DNA of 13,928 nt, from positions 1-13,928 of the forward strand of contig JAFSUE010000005.1 in NCBI GenBank assembly GCA_017445435.1, given 5' to 3'. The notes below the pieces were generated by a model, which did no database searches, was not told the origin of the DNA, and saw only the letters and a program-made list of their open reading frames with translations. This DNA is from Selenomonadaceae bacterium (GTDB taxonomy: Bacteria; Bacillota; Negativicutes; Selenomonadales; Selenomonadaceae). Positions 1 to 7,839 of this stretch are shown one piece after another (position 1 is the stretch's first letter; each line of letters starts with the position of its first letter). Both the position numbers and the translations under genes were made by a program.

Positions 1-478
1 AAAAAGGTTCGTCAAGCAACAAAAATTCTGCGTGAGAAGTCAAAATCCTTGCGAAGGCTACGCGCTGTTGTTGCCCGCCGCTAAGTTCGTGTGGATAGGA
101 ATTTTCAAGCCCGCGCAGTTCAAATCGCTGAATATTTTCGTAAAGACTGCGCAATTTTTCATCTTGCGTACCAACGGCGGCGAATAGAATATTTTCAGCA
201 ACAGTCATATTTGGGAAAAGTGCGTAATTTTGAAAAAGATAACCGACGCGGCGAAGTTGAGGCGGCAGGTTGATTTTTTTCACGCTGTCGAAAAGTACAC
301 GCCCATTTAAAATAATTTTGCCTTCGTCAGGCGTTTCAATGCCAGCTATACATTTCAGCGTAAAACTTTTTCCGCTACCCGATGCGCCGAGCAATGCAAA
401 AACTTCGTCCCGCGCAGAAAAATTTACGTCAAGTGTAAAGTCGCGCAAAATTTTTTTAATAGATACATTTAAATCCAT
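1..478 (-). CDS. modC: Molybdate ABC transporter ATP-binding protein ModC (partial, C-terminus beyond window)
   Basis: This is the ATPase that would power molybdate import. Reading leftwards from the ATG at 478, about 159 codons are present before the window ends. The nucleotide-binding domain is seen in order: Walker A GASGSGKS (residues ~35-42), a Q-loop (YLFQNYALFPNMTV), the ABC signature LSGGQQQR, and Walker B FLLLDEPF at the window edge. The wording around Walker A (SFTLKCIAGIETPDEGKI) and LPPQLRRVGYLFQN is typical of ModC. It follows modA on the same strand, which supports molybdate rather than another substrate. There is no Shine-Dalgarno sequence before the ATG, because a heptamer repeat array abuts it. 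The frame is also open back to an ATG at 523, which would add 15 repeat-encoded residues; the ATG at 478 is preferred because the family starts there. The C-terminal regulatory domain cannot be judged. Confidence 0.88.
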   Translation of the reverse strand, partial: MDLNVSIKKILRDFTLDVNFSARDEVFALLGASGSGKSFTLKCIAGIETPDEGKIILNGRVLFDSVKKINLPPQLRRVGYLFQNYALFPNMTVAENILFAAVGTQDEKLRSLYENIQRFELRGLENSYPHELSGGQQQRVAFARILTSHAEFLLLDEPF

Positions 479-483
479 TTTTT

Positions 484-553
484 TAGTGAGTAGTAAGTAG
501 TGAGTAGTTAGTAGTTTTATCATTAAGCATTACGCATTCTTAATTACGCATTA
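484..553. repeat. Two abutting 5-unit heptanucleotide repeat arrays between modA and modC
   Basis: Ten consecutive 7-bp units can be counted. Units at 484-518 follow TAGTNAG (TAGTGAG, TAGTAAG, TAGTGAG, TAGTTAG, TAGTTTT). Units at 519-553 follow NNCATTA with drift (ATCATTA, AGCATTA, CGCATTC, TTAATTA, CGCATTA). The second array contains the modA stop codon (complement of 540-542) and encodes the last four ModA residues, VMRN. On the minus strand its unit reads TAATGCG, the same unit as in the array after narG. The first array ends only 5 bp before the modC ATG, where a ribosome binding site would be expected. It resembles the short tandem repeats of 7-bp period described in cyanobacteria; that link is an analogy only. 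Confidence 0.85.
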
Positions 554-1322
554 CTTTAAATCCATATTTGGAGAAAATATCTTTAGCGGCGTCACTGTTC
601 ACGAAGTCCAAAAAGTTTTTAGCGGCGTCAAGATTTTTACTGCCTTTAATAATCGCAACTGGATAAATAACTGGCTTGTGTGTATCCTGCGCGGCAACGG
701 CAACCACTTTGACTTTATCGGAAATGGCGGCGTCCGTCGCGTAAACAATTCCGCAATCAGCGTCGCCACTTTCAACCCACGCTAAAACTTGTCGAACGTC
801 CGAGCCGTAAACTGCCTTAGCTTTTACAGCGTCAAGAATATTCAGCGCCGTCAAAATTTCTTCGCTGTACTGCCCAACTGGAACGCCTTTAGGTTCACCC
901 AATGCAACGTGCTGAATATTTTCATTAGTCAAATCTTCAAAGGCGGAAATATTTTTATCGCTGTCAACTGGAACGATTAGCACAACTTCATTTTCCAAAA
1001 TATTTTTCCGCGTACCGTCAATAAGGCTACCAGATTTTTCAAGCGCGTCCATTTGTTTTTGCGCGGCAGAGAAAAATAAATCTGTTTCGCCGCCGTTTTC
1101 AATCGCCTGTTGAAGTGCGCCGCTTGAGCCGAAATTAAAAATAATTTTGACGTTGGGATTTTCCTTTTCATAAAGCGCGGAAATTTCTTTCATCGCGTCC
1201 GTAAGACTTGCCGCCGCTGAAATGTGGAGTTCGGAAGGTTTATTTTCCGTCGCCGAATTTTCGCCGCAACCAGTCAAAAGTAAAATGGTCAACGCTACTA
1301 ACAGCGTAAAAATTTTTTTCAA
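540..1322 (-). CDS. modA: Molybdate-binding lipoprotein ModA
   Basis: This is the extracytoplasmic solute-binding protein that captures molybdate for the ABC transporter. With the chosen start the protein is 260 residues and begins MKKIFTLLVALTILLLTGC, a lipoprotein signal peptide with lipobox LLTGC, so the mature protein is anchored by its lipidated cysteine. ModA family motifs follow: HISAAASLTDAMKEI with the oxyanion-binding serine, FNFGSSGALQQAI, TDLFFSA, NEVVLIVPVDS, and the late block SGDADCGIVYATDA. The TTG at 1322 is preferred over the GTG at 1331 because GAGGTG (1334-1329) is then a well-spaced ribosome binding site, whereas the GTG has no upstream site of its own and would put three residues before MKK. 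The last residues and the stop lie in a heptamer repeat. It is divergent from narG and shares its control region. Sulfate or tungstate binding is possible but less likely beside a molybdoenzyme. Confidence 0.9.
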   Translation of the reverse strand: MKKIFTLLVALTILLLTGCGENSATENKPSELHISAAASLTDAMKEISALYEKENPNVKIIFNFGSSGALQQAIENGGETDLFFSAAQKQMDALEKSGSLIDGTRKNILENEVVLIVPVDSDKNISAFEDLTNENIQHVALGEPKGVPVGQYSEEILTALNILDAVKAKAVYGSDVRQVLAWVESGDADCGIVYATDAAISDKVKVVAVAAQDTHKPVIYPVAIIKGSKNLDAAKNFLDFVNSDAAKDIFSKYGFKVMRN

Positions 1323-1341
1323 GTTAATCACCTCGCCGCTA

Positions 1342-1370
1342 AAAATACCACAAGCGAAAAAATTTTTGAA
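1342..1370 (-). promoter_or_regulatory. Predicted modA promoter
   Basis: On the minus strand a -35-like TTCAAA (1370-1365) is separated by exactly 17 bp from a -10-like TATTTT (1347-1342). The -10 is preceded by TGG, an extended -10. The predicted transcription start is near 1335, giving a very short leader in which the ribosome binding site GAGGTG lies almost at the 5' end. Each hexamer matches consensus at 4 of 6 bases. The -35 overlaps the end of the palindrome at 1370-1385, as expected for an activator-dependent promoter. This is inferred from sequence only. Confidence 0.5.
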
Positions 1371-1385
1371 GTGATATTTATCACT
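1370..1385. promoter_or_regulatory. CRP/FNR-type palindromic operator between modA and narG
   Basis: AGTGATATTTATCACT is a perfect inverted repeat with 7-bp arms around TT. Its core GTGA-N6-TCAC has the CRP-like half-site spacing of the CRP/FNR superfamily (classical FNR uses TTGA-N6-TCAA). Its centre, 1377.5, falls at -41.5 from the start predicted for narG and about -42.5 from that predicted for modA, the class II activator position for both. The regulator is not encoded in the window; an HcpR-, DNR- or FNR-like protein responding to low oxygen, NO or nitrate would fit the neighbouring genes. A repressor role cannot be excluded. Confidence 0.65.
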
Positions 1386-1412
1386 GCCAGCAAAAAAATT
1401 TCTTGTTAAAAT
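1384..1412 (+). promoter_or_regulatory. Predicted narG promoter
   Basis: CTGCCA (1384-1389, 4 of 6 to TTGACA) and TAAAAT (1407-1412, 5 of 6 to TATAAT) are separated by 17 bp, with TGT just upstream of the -10 forming an extended -10. The predicted start is about 1419, 5 bp before the ribosome binding site GGAG at 1424-1427. The weak -35 overlapping the palindrome suggests dependence on an activator. Confidence 0.55.
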
Positions 1413-1436
1413 TTTCAGAAAAAGGAGAGTGATAGT

Positions 1437-4400
1437 GTGGGCAGTATTTTGAAAAAATTAAAGTACCTGATTCCTAAGGAACGCTCTGCAGATAATCATC
1501 AACAAATTCATGAAGGCGGGCGCGAATGGGAAAATATGTACCGTGACCGCTGGAGTTTTGACAAAGTTGTCCGCTCAACGCACGGCGTAAATTGTACGGG
1601 CTCTTGCAGTTGGAATATTTACGTGAAAAATGGTTTAGTGGCGTGGGAAAATCAAGTTCACGATTATCCAGAAACGTCGCCAGATATGCCAGACTTTGAA
1701 CCGCGCGGCTGTCCTCGTGGTGCAAGTTTTTCGTGGTATTTGTACAGCCCGCACAGAATTAAATATCCATATCTGCGCGGCGAACTTGCTGAACTTTGGC
1801 GCGAAGCTAGAAAAAATTTTCCTACTGCATTAGCGGCGTGGCAAAGTATCGCGAATAATCCAGCGCAAATGAAAAAGTACAAAGAAGCTCGCGGCATGGG
1901 CGGCTTTGTACGTTCAAATTGGGACGAAGTTTCAGAATTAGTCGCGGCAAGTTTACTTCACACTGTCCAAAAGTACGGTCCAGATAGAATTTTCGGCTTT
2001 TCAGTCATTCCTGCAAAATCTATGTTGAGTTACGCGGCAGGTTTAAGATTCGTACAACTTATGGGCGGCGCTGGTTTAAGTTTTTACGATTGGTACGCAG
2101 ATTTACCGCCTGCAAGTCCACAAGTTTGGGGCGATCAAACTGACGTTCCAGAATCAAGCGATTGGTTTAACGCGGGCTACATTATTACTTGGGGGTCAAA
2201 CGTTCCATTGACGCGGACGCCTGACGCACATTTTTTGACGGAGGCACGGTACAAAGGGACGAAAGTTGTATCAATCGCGCCTGACTATGCCGAATCGACG
2301 ACCGTTGCCGATACGTGGATAAATTTAAAAACTGGCAGTGATTCAGCGCTTGCAATGGCAATGGGGCACGTCATCTTGAAAGAATATTACTGGGGCGAAC
2401 CAGCGGAATTTTTTATTGACTACGCGAAAAAATTTACTGACTTTCCATTCCTTGTAATTCTCGACGAAAAAGACGGCAAATTTCAACCTGGCAGATTTTT
2501 AAACGCTAAAGATATGGGGCGCAATGAAAAGCACGCTGAATTTAAACATTATCTGATTGACGAATTGACAGACAAACTTGTCATTCCCAACGGCACAATG
2601 GGCGATCGTTGGGACAGGCAAAATAAATGGAATTTGCGCGAAGAAAATTCAGATACTGGCGAAAAAATTTCTCCTAAGCTTTCAATCTTGAAAGATAAAG
2701 ACGGCGTTGCAGAAATTTTGTTGCCGTACTTCGGAAATGACAGAGGAAGTAAACCAATTTTAACTCGCGCAGTTCCTTATAAAAAAATTAAAACGGCTGA
2801 CGGCGTTAAACTTGTCACGACGGTTTACGACTTGACGCTTGCGAATTATGGAATTGATACAGGTATCGGCGGCGAATTTGCCAAATCTTACGAAGACGAT
2901 ACACCGTACACTCCGAAATGGCAGGAAAAATATACTGGCGTTAAAGCTGATATGGTCATTCACACTGCGCGGGAATTTGCAGATAATTCTTTGAAGACGC
3001 ACGGGCGGACAATGGTTATTATGGGCGGCGGCATTAATCATTGGTATCATGCCGACGTTGTTTACAGGACGATTTTAAATTTGCTGATGTTCTGCGCTTG
3101 CGAAGGCAGAAACGGCGGCGGTTGGGCTCATTACGTTGGACAGGAAAAATTGAGACCTGCTGAAGGTTGGGCGCGAATTATGACGGGTACTGATTGGCAA
3201 GGTGGCGCGAAACTTCAAAACAGTACTTCATTTTACTACTTCGCAACGGATCAATGGCGCAGTGAAGAAGTTGACACATTGCCGCTTGTATCGACGACTG
3301 AAAAGCCGCGTTATCGTCATCCCGGCGATTATAACGTACTGGCGGCGCGTTTAGGCTGGTTGCCAAGTTATCCAACTTTCAATAAAAGCGGACAAAAAAT
3401 TTTCGACGAAGCAAGGGCGGCTGGCTTTAACGGCATTGATGAAATTAAAAAGTTCGTTGCAAAAAGTTTGAAAGATAAGACGTTGGAATTTGCGATTGAA
3501 GACCCTGACGCACCAGAAAATTTTCCGCGCAATTTATTTATTTGGCGAAATAATTTAATCGGCTCTTCGTCGAAGGGTCACGATTACTTTTTAAAATATT
3601 TACTTGGTACGAAAAATAGTTTGTTTGCGGAGGAAGAAACGCCGATTAAACCAACTGAAATAAAATTCCGCAGTGAAGGTGAAATTGGACGTTCAGGCGG
3701 CGCACTTGACGGCAAATTAGATTTACTTGTGGACTTAGATTTTCGTATGGCGTCTTCGGCGCTGTACGCAGATGTAGTTTTACCAACGGCGACTTGGTAT
3801 GAAAAGACCGACTTGTCATCAACCGATATGCACCCATTCGTTCATCCATTTCAAGCGGCAGTCGATCCACTTTGGGAGGCGCGAACTGACTGGGATATTT
3901 TCCGCACATTAGCGGCGGCAGTGTCGAAAGTTGCGAAGGAGGCTAACTTCCCGCTTTATAAAGACGTTATGGCAGTTCCAATTCAGCACGATTCAGAAGG
4001 CGAAACGGCACAGCCTGAAGGAAAAATTCTTGATTGGAGCAAGGGCGATTGTGAACCAATTCCAGGTAAGACAATGCCAGCTATCGTAATGATTGAGCGT
4101 GACTATACGAAAATTTTTGACAAGTGGGTTGCACTTGGTCCCAACGTTGAAAAAGGTATGGGCTCTAAAGGTATGTCTTGGGCGTCTAAGCAAGACTATG
4201 AAGAAATTCGTACACGCAACGGAGTTATTGAAGATAAAAATTTAATTTCTTACGGTATGCCGTCAATTTACGAAGCTAAACAAGCTTGTGATGCAGTAAT
4301 GGGACTTTCGACGACGACTAACGGTTCAGTTGCCGTCCGTGCATGGAAAGACCTTGAAAAGAAAACTGGGCTTGACAATTTAACGGCGCTTGCCAGTGAC

Positions 4401-5129
4401 AGAGAAAGTGAACGCTTTACCTTTGATATGGTAGCAATTCAGCCGCGCGAAACGATAACTTCGCCGACTTTCACGGGCAGTAACCAAAATCGCCGATATA
4501 CGCCTTTCAGTACGAACATTGAACAGTTAATTCCCTTCCGTACAGTTACTGGGCGTCAATCTTTCTACGTCGACCATGAAATGATGCGCGAATGGGGCGA
4601 AACTATGTCGATTTACAAGCCGATTTTAGAATTTCGCCCGCTTAAAAATCCACTTGGCGCTACAAAAGAAATTACGCTGAAATTTTTAACTCCGCATAAT
4701 AAATGGAGTACTCATTCAATGTACTTTGACAGTCAGCAGATGTTGACGCTTTTTAGAGGTGGGCAAACTGTTTGGCTTAATGAAAAAGACGCGGCAGAAA
4801 TTGACGTGAAAGACAATGACTGGATTGAAGTTTACAATAAAAATGGCGTTGTAGCCGCCCGCGCAGTTGTATCGCCTAGACTTCCTCGCGGTGTAGCTTT
4901 TATGTATCACGCGCAGGACAGACACATTAACGTTCCTGGCTCAAAAATTTCTGGTACACGTGGCGGAACTCACAACACGCCTACGCGAATTCATATGAAA
5001 CCTACACATATGATTGGCGGCTACGGTCAGTTAAGCTACGGTTTTAATTACTATGGACCGACGGGCAATCAACGTGACATTTACATTGTGGCGCGTAAAA
5101 TGACAGAGATCGACTGGCTTGAAGATTAA
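1437..5129 (+). CDS. narG: Respiratory nitrate reductase alpha subunit NarG
   Basis: This is the catalytic subunit of membrane-bound nitrate reductase. It reduces nitrate to nitrite at a Mo-bis-MGD centre on the cytoplasmic side. The protein has 1230 residues (E. coli NarG 1247). The FS0 [4Fe-4S] ligands are His49, Cys53, Cys57 and Cys92, at the same numbers as in E. coli. The molybdenum ligand Asp222 is in DWYADLPPASP, again at the E. coli number. Other NarG blocks include ITWGSNVPLTRTPDAHF, GRNGGGWAHYVGQEK, VVLPTATWYEKTDLSSTDMH and a C-terminal molybdopterin-binding region (GGTHNTPTRIHMKPTHM). There is no twin-arginine signal, as usual for NarG. The GTG start follows AAAGGAGAG by about 8 bp, and the matching residue numbering supports it. 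It is first in the narGHJI operon, with a predicted activator-dependent promoter upstream. Confidence 0.98.
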   Translation: MGSILKKLKYLIPKERSADNHQQIHEGGREWENMYRDRWSFDKVVRSTHGVNCTGSCSWNIYVKNGLVAWENQVHDYPETSPDMPDFEPRGCPRGASFSWYLYSPHRIKYPYLRGELAELWREARKNFPTALAAWQSIANNPAQMKKYKEARGMGGFVRSNWDEVSELVAASLLHTVQKYGPDRIFGFSVIPAKSMLSYAAGLRFVQLMGGAGLSFYDWYADLPPASPQVWGDQTDVPESSDWFNAGYIITWGSNVPLTRTPDAHFLTEARYKGTKVVSIAPDYAESTTVADTWINLKTGSDSALAMAMGHVILKEYYWGEPAEFFIDYAKKFTDFPFLVILDEKDGKFQPGRFLNAKDMGRNEKHAEFKHYLIDELTDKLVIPNGTMGDRWDRQNKWNLREENSDTGEKISPKLSILKDKDGVAEILLPYFGNDRGSKPILTRAVPYKKIKTADGVKLVTTVYDLTLANYGIDTGIGGEFAKSYEDDTPYTPKWQEKYTGVKADMVIHTAREFADNSLKTHGRTMVIMGGGINHWYHADVVYRTILNLLMFCACEGRNGGGWAHYVGQEKLRPAEGWARIMTGTDWQGGAKLQNSTSFYYFATDQWRSEEVDTLPLVSTTEKPRYRHPGDYNVLAARLGWLPSYPTFNKSGQKIFDEARAAGFNGIDEIKKFVAKSLKDKTLEFAIEDPDAPENFPRNLFIWRNNLIGSSSKGHDYFLKYLLGTKNSLFAEEETPIKPTEIKFRSEGEIGRSGGALDGKLDLLVDLDFRMASSALYADVVLPTATWYEKTDLSSTDMHPFVHPFQAAVDPLWEARTDWDIFRTLAAAVSKVAKEANFPLYKDVMAVPIQHDSEGETAQPEGKILDWSKGDCEPIPGKTMPAIVMIERDYTKIFDKWVALGPNVEKGMGSKGMSWASKQDYEEIRTRNGVIEDKNLISYGMPSIYEAKQACDAVMGLSTTTNGSVAVRAWKDLEKKTGLDNLTALASDRESERFTFDMVAIQPRETITSPTFTGSNQNRRYTPFSTNIEQLIPFRTVTGRQSFYVDHEMMREWGETMSIYKPILEFRPLKNPLGATKEITLKFLTPHNKWSTHSMYFDSQQMLTLFRGGQTVWLNEKDAAEIDVKDNDWIEVYNKNGVVAARAVVSPRLPRGVAFMYHAQDRHINVPGSKISGTRGGTHNTPTRIHMKPTHMIGGYGQLSYGFNYYGPTGNQRDIYIVARKMTEIDWLED

Positions 5130-5161
5130 TTAGGAATGCTTAATGCGTAATGCGTAATGAT
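5127..5161. repeat. 5-unit heptanucleotide repeat at the narG stop codon
   Basis: Five 7-bp units run TAATTAG, GAATGCT, TAATGCG, TAATGCG, TAATGAT; the first begins with the narG TAA stop. The TAATGCG unit is the complement of the CGCATTA unit in the modA-modC array. The array is flanked by a perfect 7-bp inverted repeat, TTAGGAA (5130-5136) and TTCCTAA (5164-5170), which could form a hairpin with the repeats in a 27-nt loop between narG and narH. Confidence 0.8.
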
Positions 5162-5194
5162 TTTTCCTAAAAGCTAATGAGGAAGTGAAATTTT

Positions 5195-6616
5195 ATGAAC
5201 ATAAAAGCCCAAGTTGCAATGGTGATGAATCTTGATAAGTGCATAGGCTGTCACACTTGCTCAATCACCTGCAAAAATGTCTGGACTAACCGCGAAGGCG
5301 CGGAATATATGTACTTCAATAACGTTGAAACTAAGCCTGGCATTGGCTACCCTAAAAATTGGGAAGATCAAGAAAAATGGAAAGGCGGCTGGCAAGTCAA
5401 TGGCGGCGAACTTTCTTTGCGTACTGGCTCGAAGTTGGAGCGCATTTTAAAACTTTTCTATCATCCCCAACAACCTGAACTTTTGGACTACTACGAACCC
5501 TGGACTTATGATTATGAAACATTGATAAATTCGACGCGGAAAAATCATCAGCCCGTAGCGCGTCCGCGTTCGCTTATCACGCAAAAGCGAATGAATATTA
5601 AATGGGGTCCAAATTGGGACGACGACTTAGCTGGCGGCGAATCTGCGCGGCAAGATGTAAATCTGAAAAAAATTGCAGAAGATATTACGCTGGAATTTCA
5701 AGATATTTTTATGAAGTACTTACCGCGAAATTGTAACCACTGCTTAAATCCTGCATGCGTGGCGGCGTGTCCAAGCGGCGCGATTTATAAACGTGACGAA
5801 GACGGCGTAGTTTTAGTGTCGCAAGATGCTTGTCGTGGCTGGCGTCACTGTATACCCGCTTGCCCTTACAAAAAAGTTTATTACAACTGGAAAACTAATA
5901 AGGCGGAAAAATGTACCTTCTGCTATCCTCGACTTGAAAACGGCTTGCCTACAGTTTGTACTGATACTTGCGTCGGTCGAATACGTTATCTCGGAATAAT
6001 TTTGTACGACGCAGACGCCGTACTTTCAACGGCGAAAACTACTGACGAAAAAAATATTTATCCAACGTTGCTTGACGTGATAAAAGATCCAACTTCCCCT
6101 GAAGTTCAAGCGGCGGCAAGGCAAGCTGGCATTTCCGAAGCTGTCATCAAGGCGGCTGAAATTTCGCCCGTCTACAAAATTATAAAGCGCTGGCAATTAG
6201 CGTTACCACTTCATCCCGAATACCGCACTTTGCCAATGGTATGGTACATTCCGCCGTTGTCTCCAATTATGAAAGTGCAGGAAGATAAAGTTTACTTGCC
6301 CAATTCCGAAACAATGCGAATACCGCTAGCGTACCTTGCCGAACTTTTCAGCGCTGGCGATACAAAAGTTATTGCACGTACACTTCAACGCTTGCTTGAT
6401 ATGCGCTCGGTAATGCGGCAAAAAGAAATTAACGCCGCGCCGCCGAAAAATTTGGAATTTGAAGTTGGCGAATATGAAAAAATGTACAGACTTTTGGGAA
6501 TTGCAAAGTACGCTGACAGAATCAAACTTCCCGCAGGTCTTCAAGGTAAAACGCATGAACAACTGCGCGAATTGCAAGGTAGCGCGGGCTATGCTTGTCC
6601 AGGAGGATTTTGCTAA
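5195..6616 (+). CDS. narH: Respiratory nitrate reductase beta subunit NarH
   Basis: This is the iron-sulfur subunit that relays electrons from the NarI hemes to NarG. The protein has 473 residues. Four clusters can be assigned: Cys16/19/22/26 (CIGCHTCSITC), Cys180/183/188/192 (CNHCLNPACVAAC), Cys213/219/223 with Trp216 replacing the second cysteine (CRGWRHCIPAC), and Cys240/243/255/259. The tryptophan is the known NarH signature that makes one cluster [3Fe-4S] rather than [4Fe-4S]. The block CPYKKVYYNW and CVGRIRYLG are diagnostic. The ATG follows GAGGAAG by about 10 bp. It lies 65 bp after narG, with a heptamer array between them, and its stop overlaps the narJ start by one base. It acts at the cytoplasmic face, bound to NarG and NarI. 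Confidence 0.98.
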   Translation: MNIKAQVAMVMNLDKCIGCHTCSITCKNVWTNREGAEYMYFNNVETKPGIGYPKNWEDQEKWKGGWQVNGGELSLRTGSKLERILKLFYHPQQPELLDYYEPWTYDYETLINSTRKNHQPVARPRSLITQKRMNIKWGPNWDDDLAGGESARQDVNLKKIAEDITLEFQDIFMKYLPRNCNHCLNPACVAACPSGAIYKRDEDGVVLVSQDACRGWRHCIPACPYKKVYYNWKTNKAEKCTFCYPRLENGLPTVCTDTCVGRIRYLGIILYDADAVLSTAKTTDEKNIYPTLLDVIKDPTSPEVQAAARQAGISEAVIKAAEISPVYKIIKRWQLALPLHPEYRTLPMVWYIPPLSPIMKVQEDKVYLPNSETMRIPLAYLAELFSAGDTKVIARTLQRLLDMRSVMRQKEINAAPPKNLEFEVGEYEKMYRLLGIAKYADRIKLPAGLQGKTHEQLRELQGSAGYACPGGFC

Positions 6617-7143
6617 TGGAAGAATATCAAGTCACGCTGAAAATTGCGGCGTACCTTCTGGGCTATCCTAATGATGAGTGGCGGGAAAATTTTTCTGAAT
6701 ATCGGGCGGCGATTGATGAAATTAAAACTCCGCAGATTAAAAATGCCTTGACAGATTTATTTAACTACGTCGAAAAACTTGGCGCGAAAGATTATGAAAC
6801 TTTGTATGTACGCTCCTTCGACTTTTCGCAGAATACAAATTTGTACTTGACAACTCATGACCGTACAGACTTCGGCAAGCAGGCGCAGGAACTTCATGAA
6901 TATAAAAGTTTGTTCCTTGAAAATGGTTTTGACTTGAATAACGAACTGCCTGACTACCTGCCCGCAATTTTGGAATTGGCGGCTACAGTTCCCGCGCAGA
7001 ATGCTAAAAAAATTTTGGACGCGGCAAAAAGTAAAATTGAACTTTTGCGCGACAGATTCATTGAGGCGAAATTGGCACACGCATTTTTACTCGACGCAGT
7101 TTTAATTCAAGCGGAAAATTTAAATTCGGAGGTGAAAAATTGA
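6616..7143 (+). CDS. narJ: Nitrate reductase assembly chaperone NarJ
   Basis: NarJ is the dedicated chaperone that binds apo-NarG and assists insertion of the molybdenum and Fe-S cofactors and docking to NarI; it is not part of the final enzyme. The 175-residue protein begins MEEYQVTLKIAAYLLGYPND, the usual NarJ N-terminal helix with a LGYP motif, and is largely helical. It is shorter than E. coli NarJ (236 residues), mainly at the C-terminal side. The ATG at 6616 overlaps the narH TAA by one base and is preceded by AGGAGG (6601-6606). A TTG at 6595 in the same frame lies upstream of that ribosome binding site and was rejected. Its stop overlaps the narI ATG, so narHJI are probably translationally coupled. 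No direct catalytic residue is expected. Confidence 0.93.
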   Translation: MEEYQVTLKIAAYLLGYPNDEWRENFSEYRAAIDEIKTPQIKNALTDLFNYVEKLGAKDYETLYVRSFDFSQNTNLYLTTHDRTDFGKQAQELHEYKSLFLENGFDLNNELPDYLPAILELAATVPAQNAKKILDAAKSKIELLRDRFIEAKLAHAFLLDAVLIQAENLNSEVKN

Positions 7144-7814
7144 TGAGCGGATTTATTTGGGGCGCGTTGCCGTACATTGCCTTCACAGTTTTAATTGTCG
7201 GTACGCTTTACCGTTACTCGACGAACACGCGAACTTGGACGACTAAGTCAAGCCAATTTTTAGCGAAAGGCAGTTTAAAAATCGCTGGTCCAATGTTCCA
7301 TTTAGGTTTAGCAATGGCATTTGGCGGACACGTGATAGGAATTTTAATTCCCAAATTTTTAACAGACGGCGCGGGCATTGATGAACATCTTTATCATATA
7401 ATCGCGCTAGCAGGCGGCATACCTGCGGGAATTTTATTTTTTGTAGGATTTTTTCTTTTAATGCAACGTCGATTCGGCAACCCGCGAATGAAAGTAAACA
7501 CGTCGACAATGGACGGCTGGCTTTACTTGATACTTTTCTTGACGATAGCAACAGGATGTATGGCGACGGCTTTAAATGCAACTGGAATTTTGGGCGACTT
7601 CAACTACCGCGAAACGATAAGCCCTTGGTTCAGAAGTCTTTTAATGTTCCAACCTGACATCAGCTTAATGGAAAATGTTCCGCTGATTTTCAAATGTCAC
7701 CTTTTGTGCGCAATGACGCTGATAACAATTTTTCCATTCACAAGACTTGTACATTGTTTAAGTTTTCCCTTTGAATTTTTCTTCAGAAACAATATAATCT
7801 ACCGCAGAAAATAA
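7143..7814 (+). CDS. narI: Respiratory nitrate reductase gamma subunit NarI (cytochrome b)
   Basis: This is the membrane anchor that oxidises quinol on the outer face and passes electrons through two b hemes to NarH. The 223-residue protein has about five hydrophobic segments (near 5-25, 47-70, 85-110, 125-150 and 180-203). Heme ligand candidates are His53 and His63 (FHLGLAMAFGGH) and His186 and His204 (FKCHLLCAM, RLVHCLSFP), matching the four NarI histidines of E. coli (56, 66, 187, 205). The ATG at 7143 overlaps the narJ TGA (TGATG) and is served by CGGAGG about 10 bp upstream. No terminator is visible after it, and a chemoreceptor gene starts 25 bp later. Confidence 0.97.
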   Translation: MSGFIWGALPYIAFTVLIVGTLYRYSTNTRTWTTKSSQFLAKGSLKIAGPMFHLGLAMAFGGHVIGILIPKFLTDGAGIDEHLYHIIALAGGIPAGILFFVGFFLLMQRRFGNPRMKVNTSTMDGWLYLILFLTIATGCMATALNATGILGDFNYRETISPWFRSLLMFQPDISLMENVPLIFKCHLLCAMTLITIFPFTRLVHCLSFPFEFFFRNNIIYRRK

Positions 7815-7839
7815 AAATTTTTTTGCGGAGGGATTAACA

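Noticed and set aside
484..553. CRISPR array or other long direct-repeat locus
   Set aside because: Units are 7 bp with no spacers and no cas genes nearby; they are simple tandem heptamers.
1323..1331. GTG start for modA adding three residues
   Set aside because: That GTG is part of the GAGGTG ribosome binding site used by the TTG at 1322, which gives a normal lipoprotein signal beginning MKKIF.
1428..1434. Extra AGTGATA half-site overlapping the narG ribosome binding site
   Set aside because: It lacks a second arm and is partly made of the Shine-Dalgarno sequence; most likely chance.
1332..1436. Molybdenum-cofactor riboswitch in the leaders of modA, narG or the moe genes
   Set aside because: Predicted leaders are under about 30 nt and no extended helices are visible, too short for a known Moco riboswitch.
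6595..6615. Upstream TTG start for narJ adding seven residues
   Set aside because: The AGGAGG ribosome binding site lies downstream of that TTG and is correctly spaced for the ATG at 6616.
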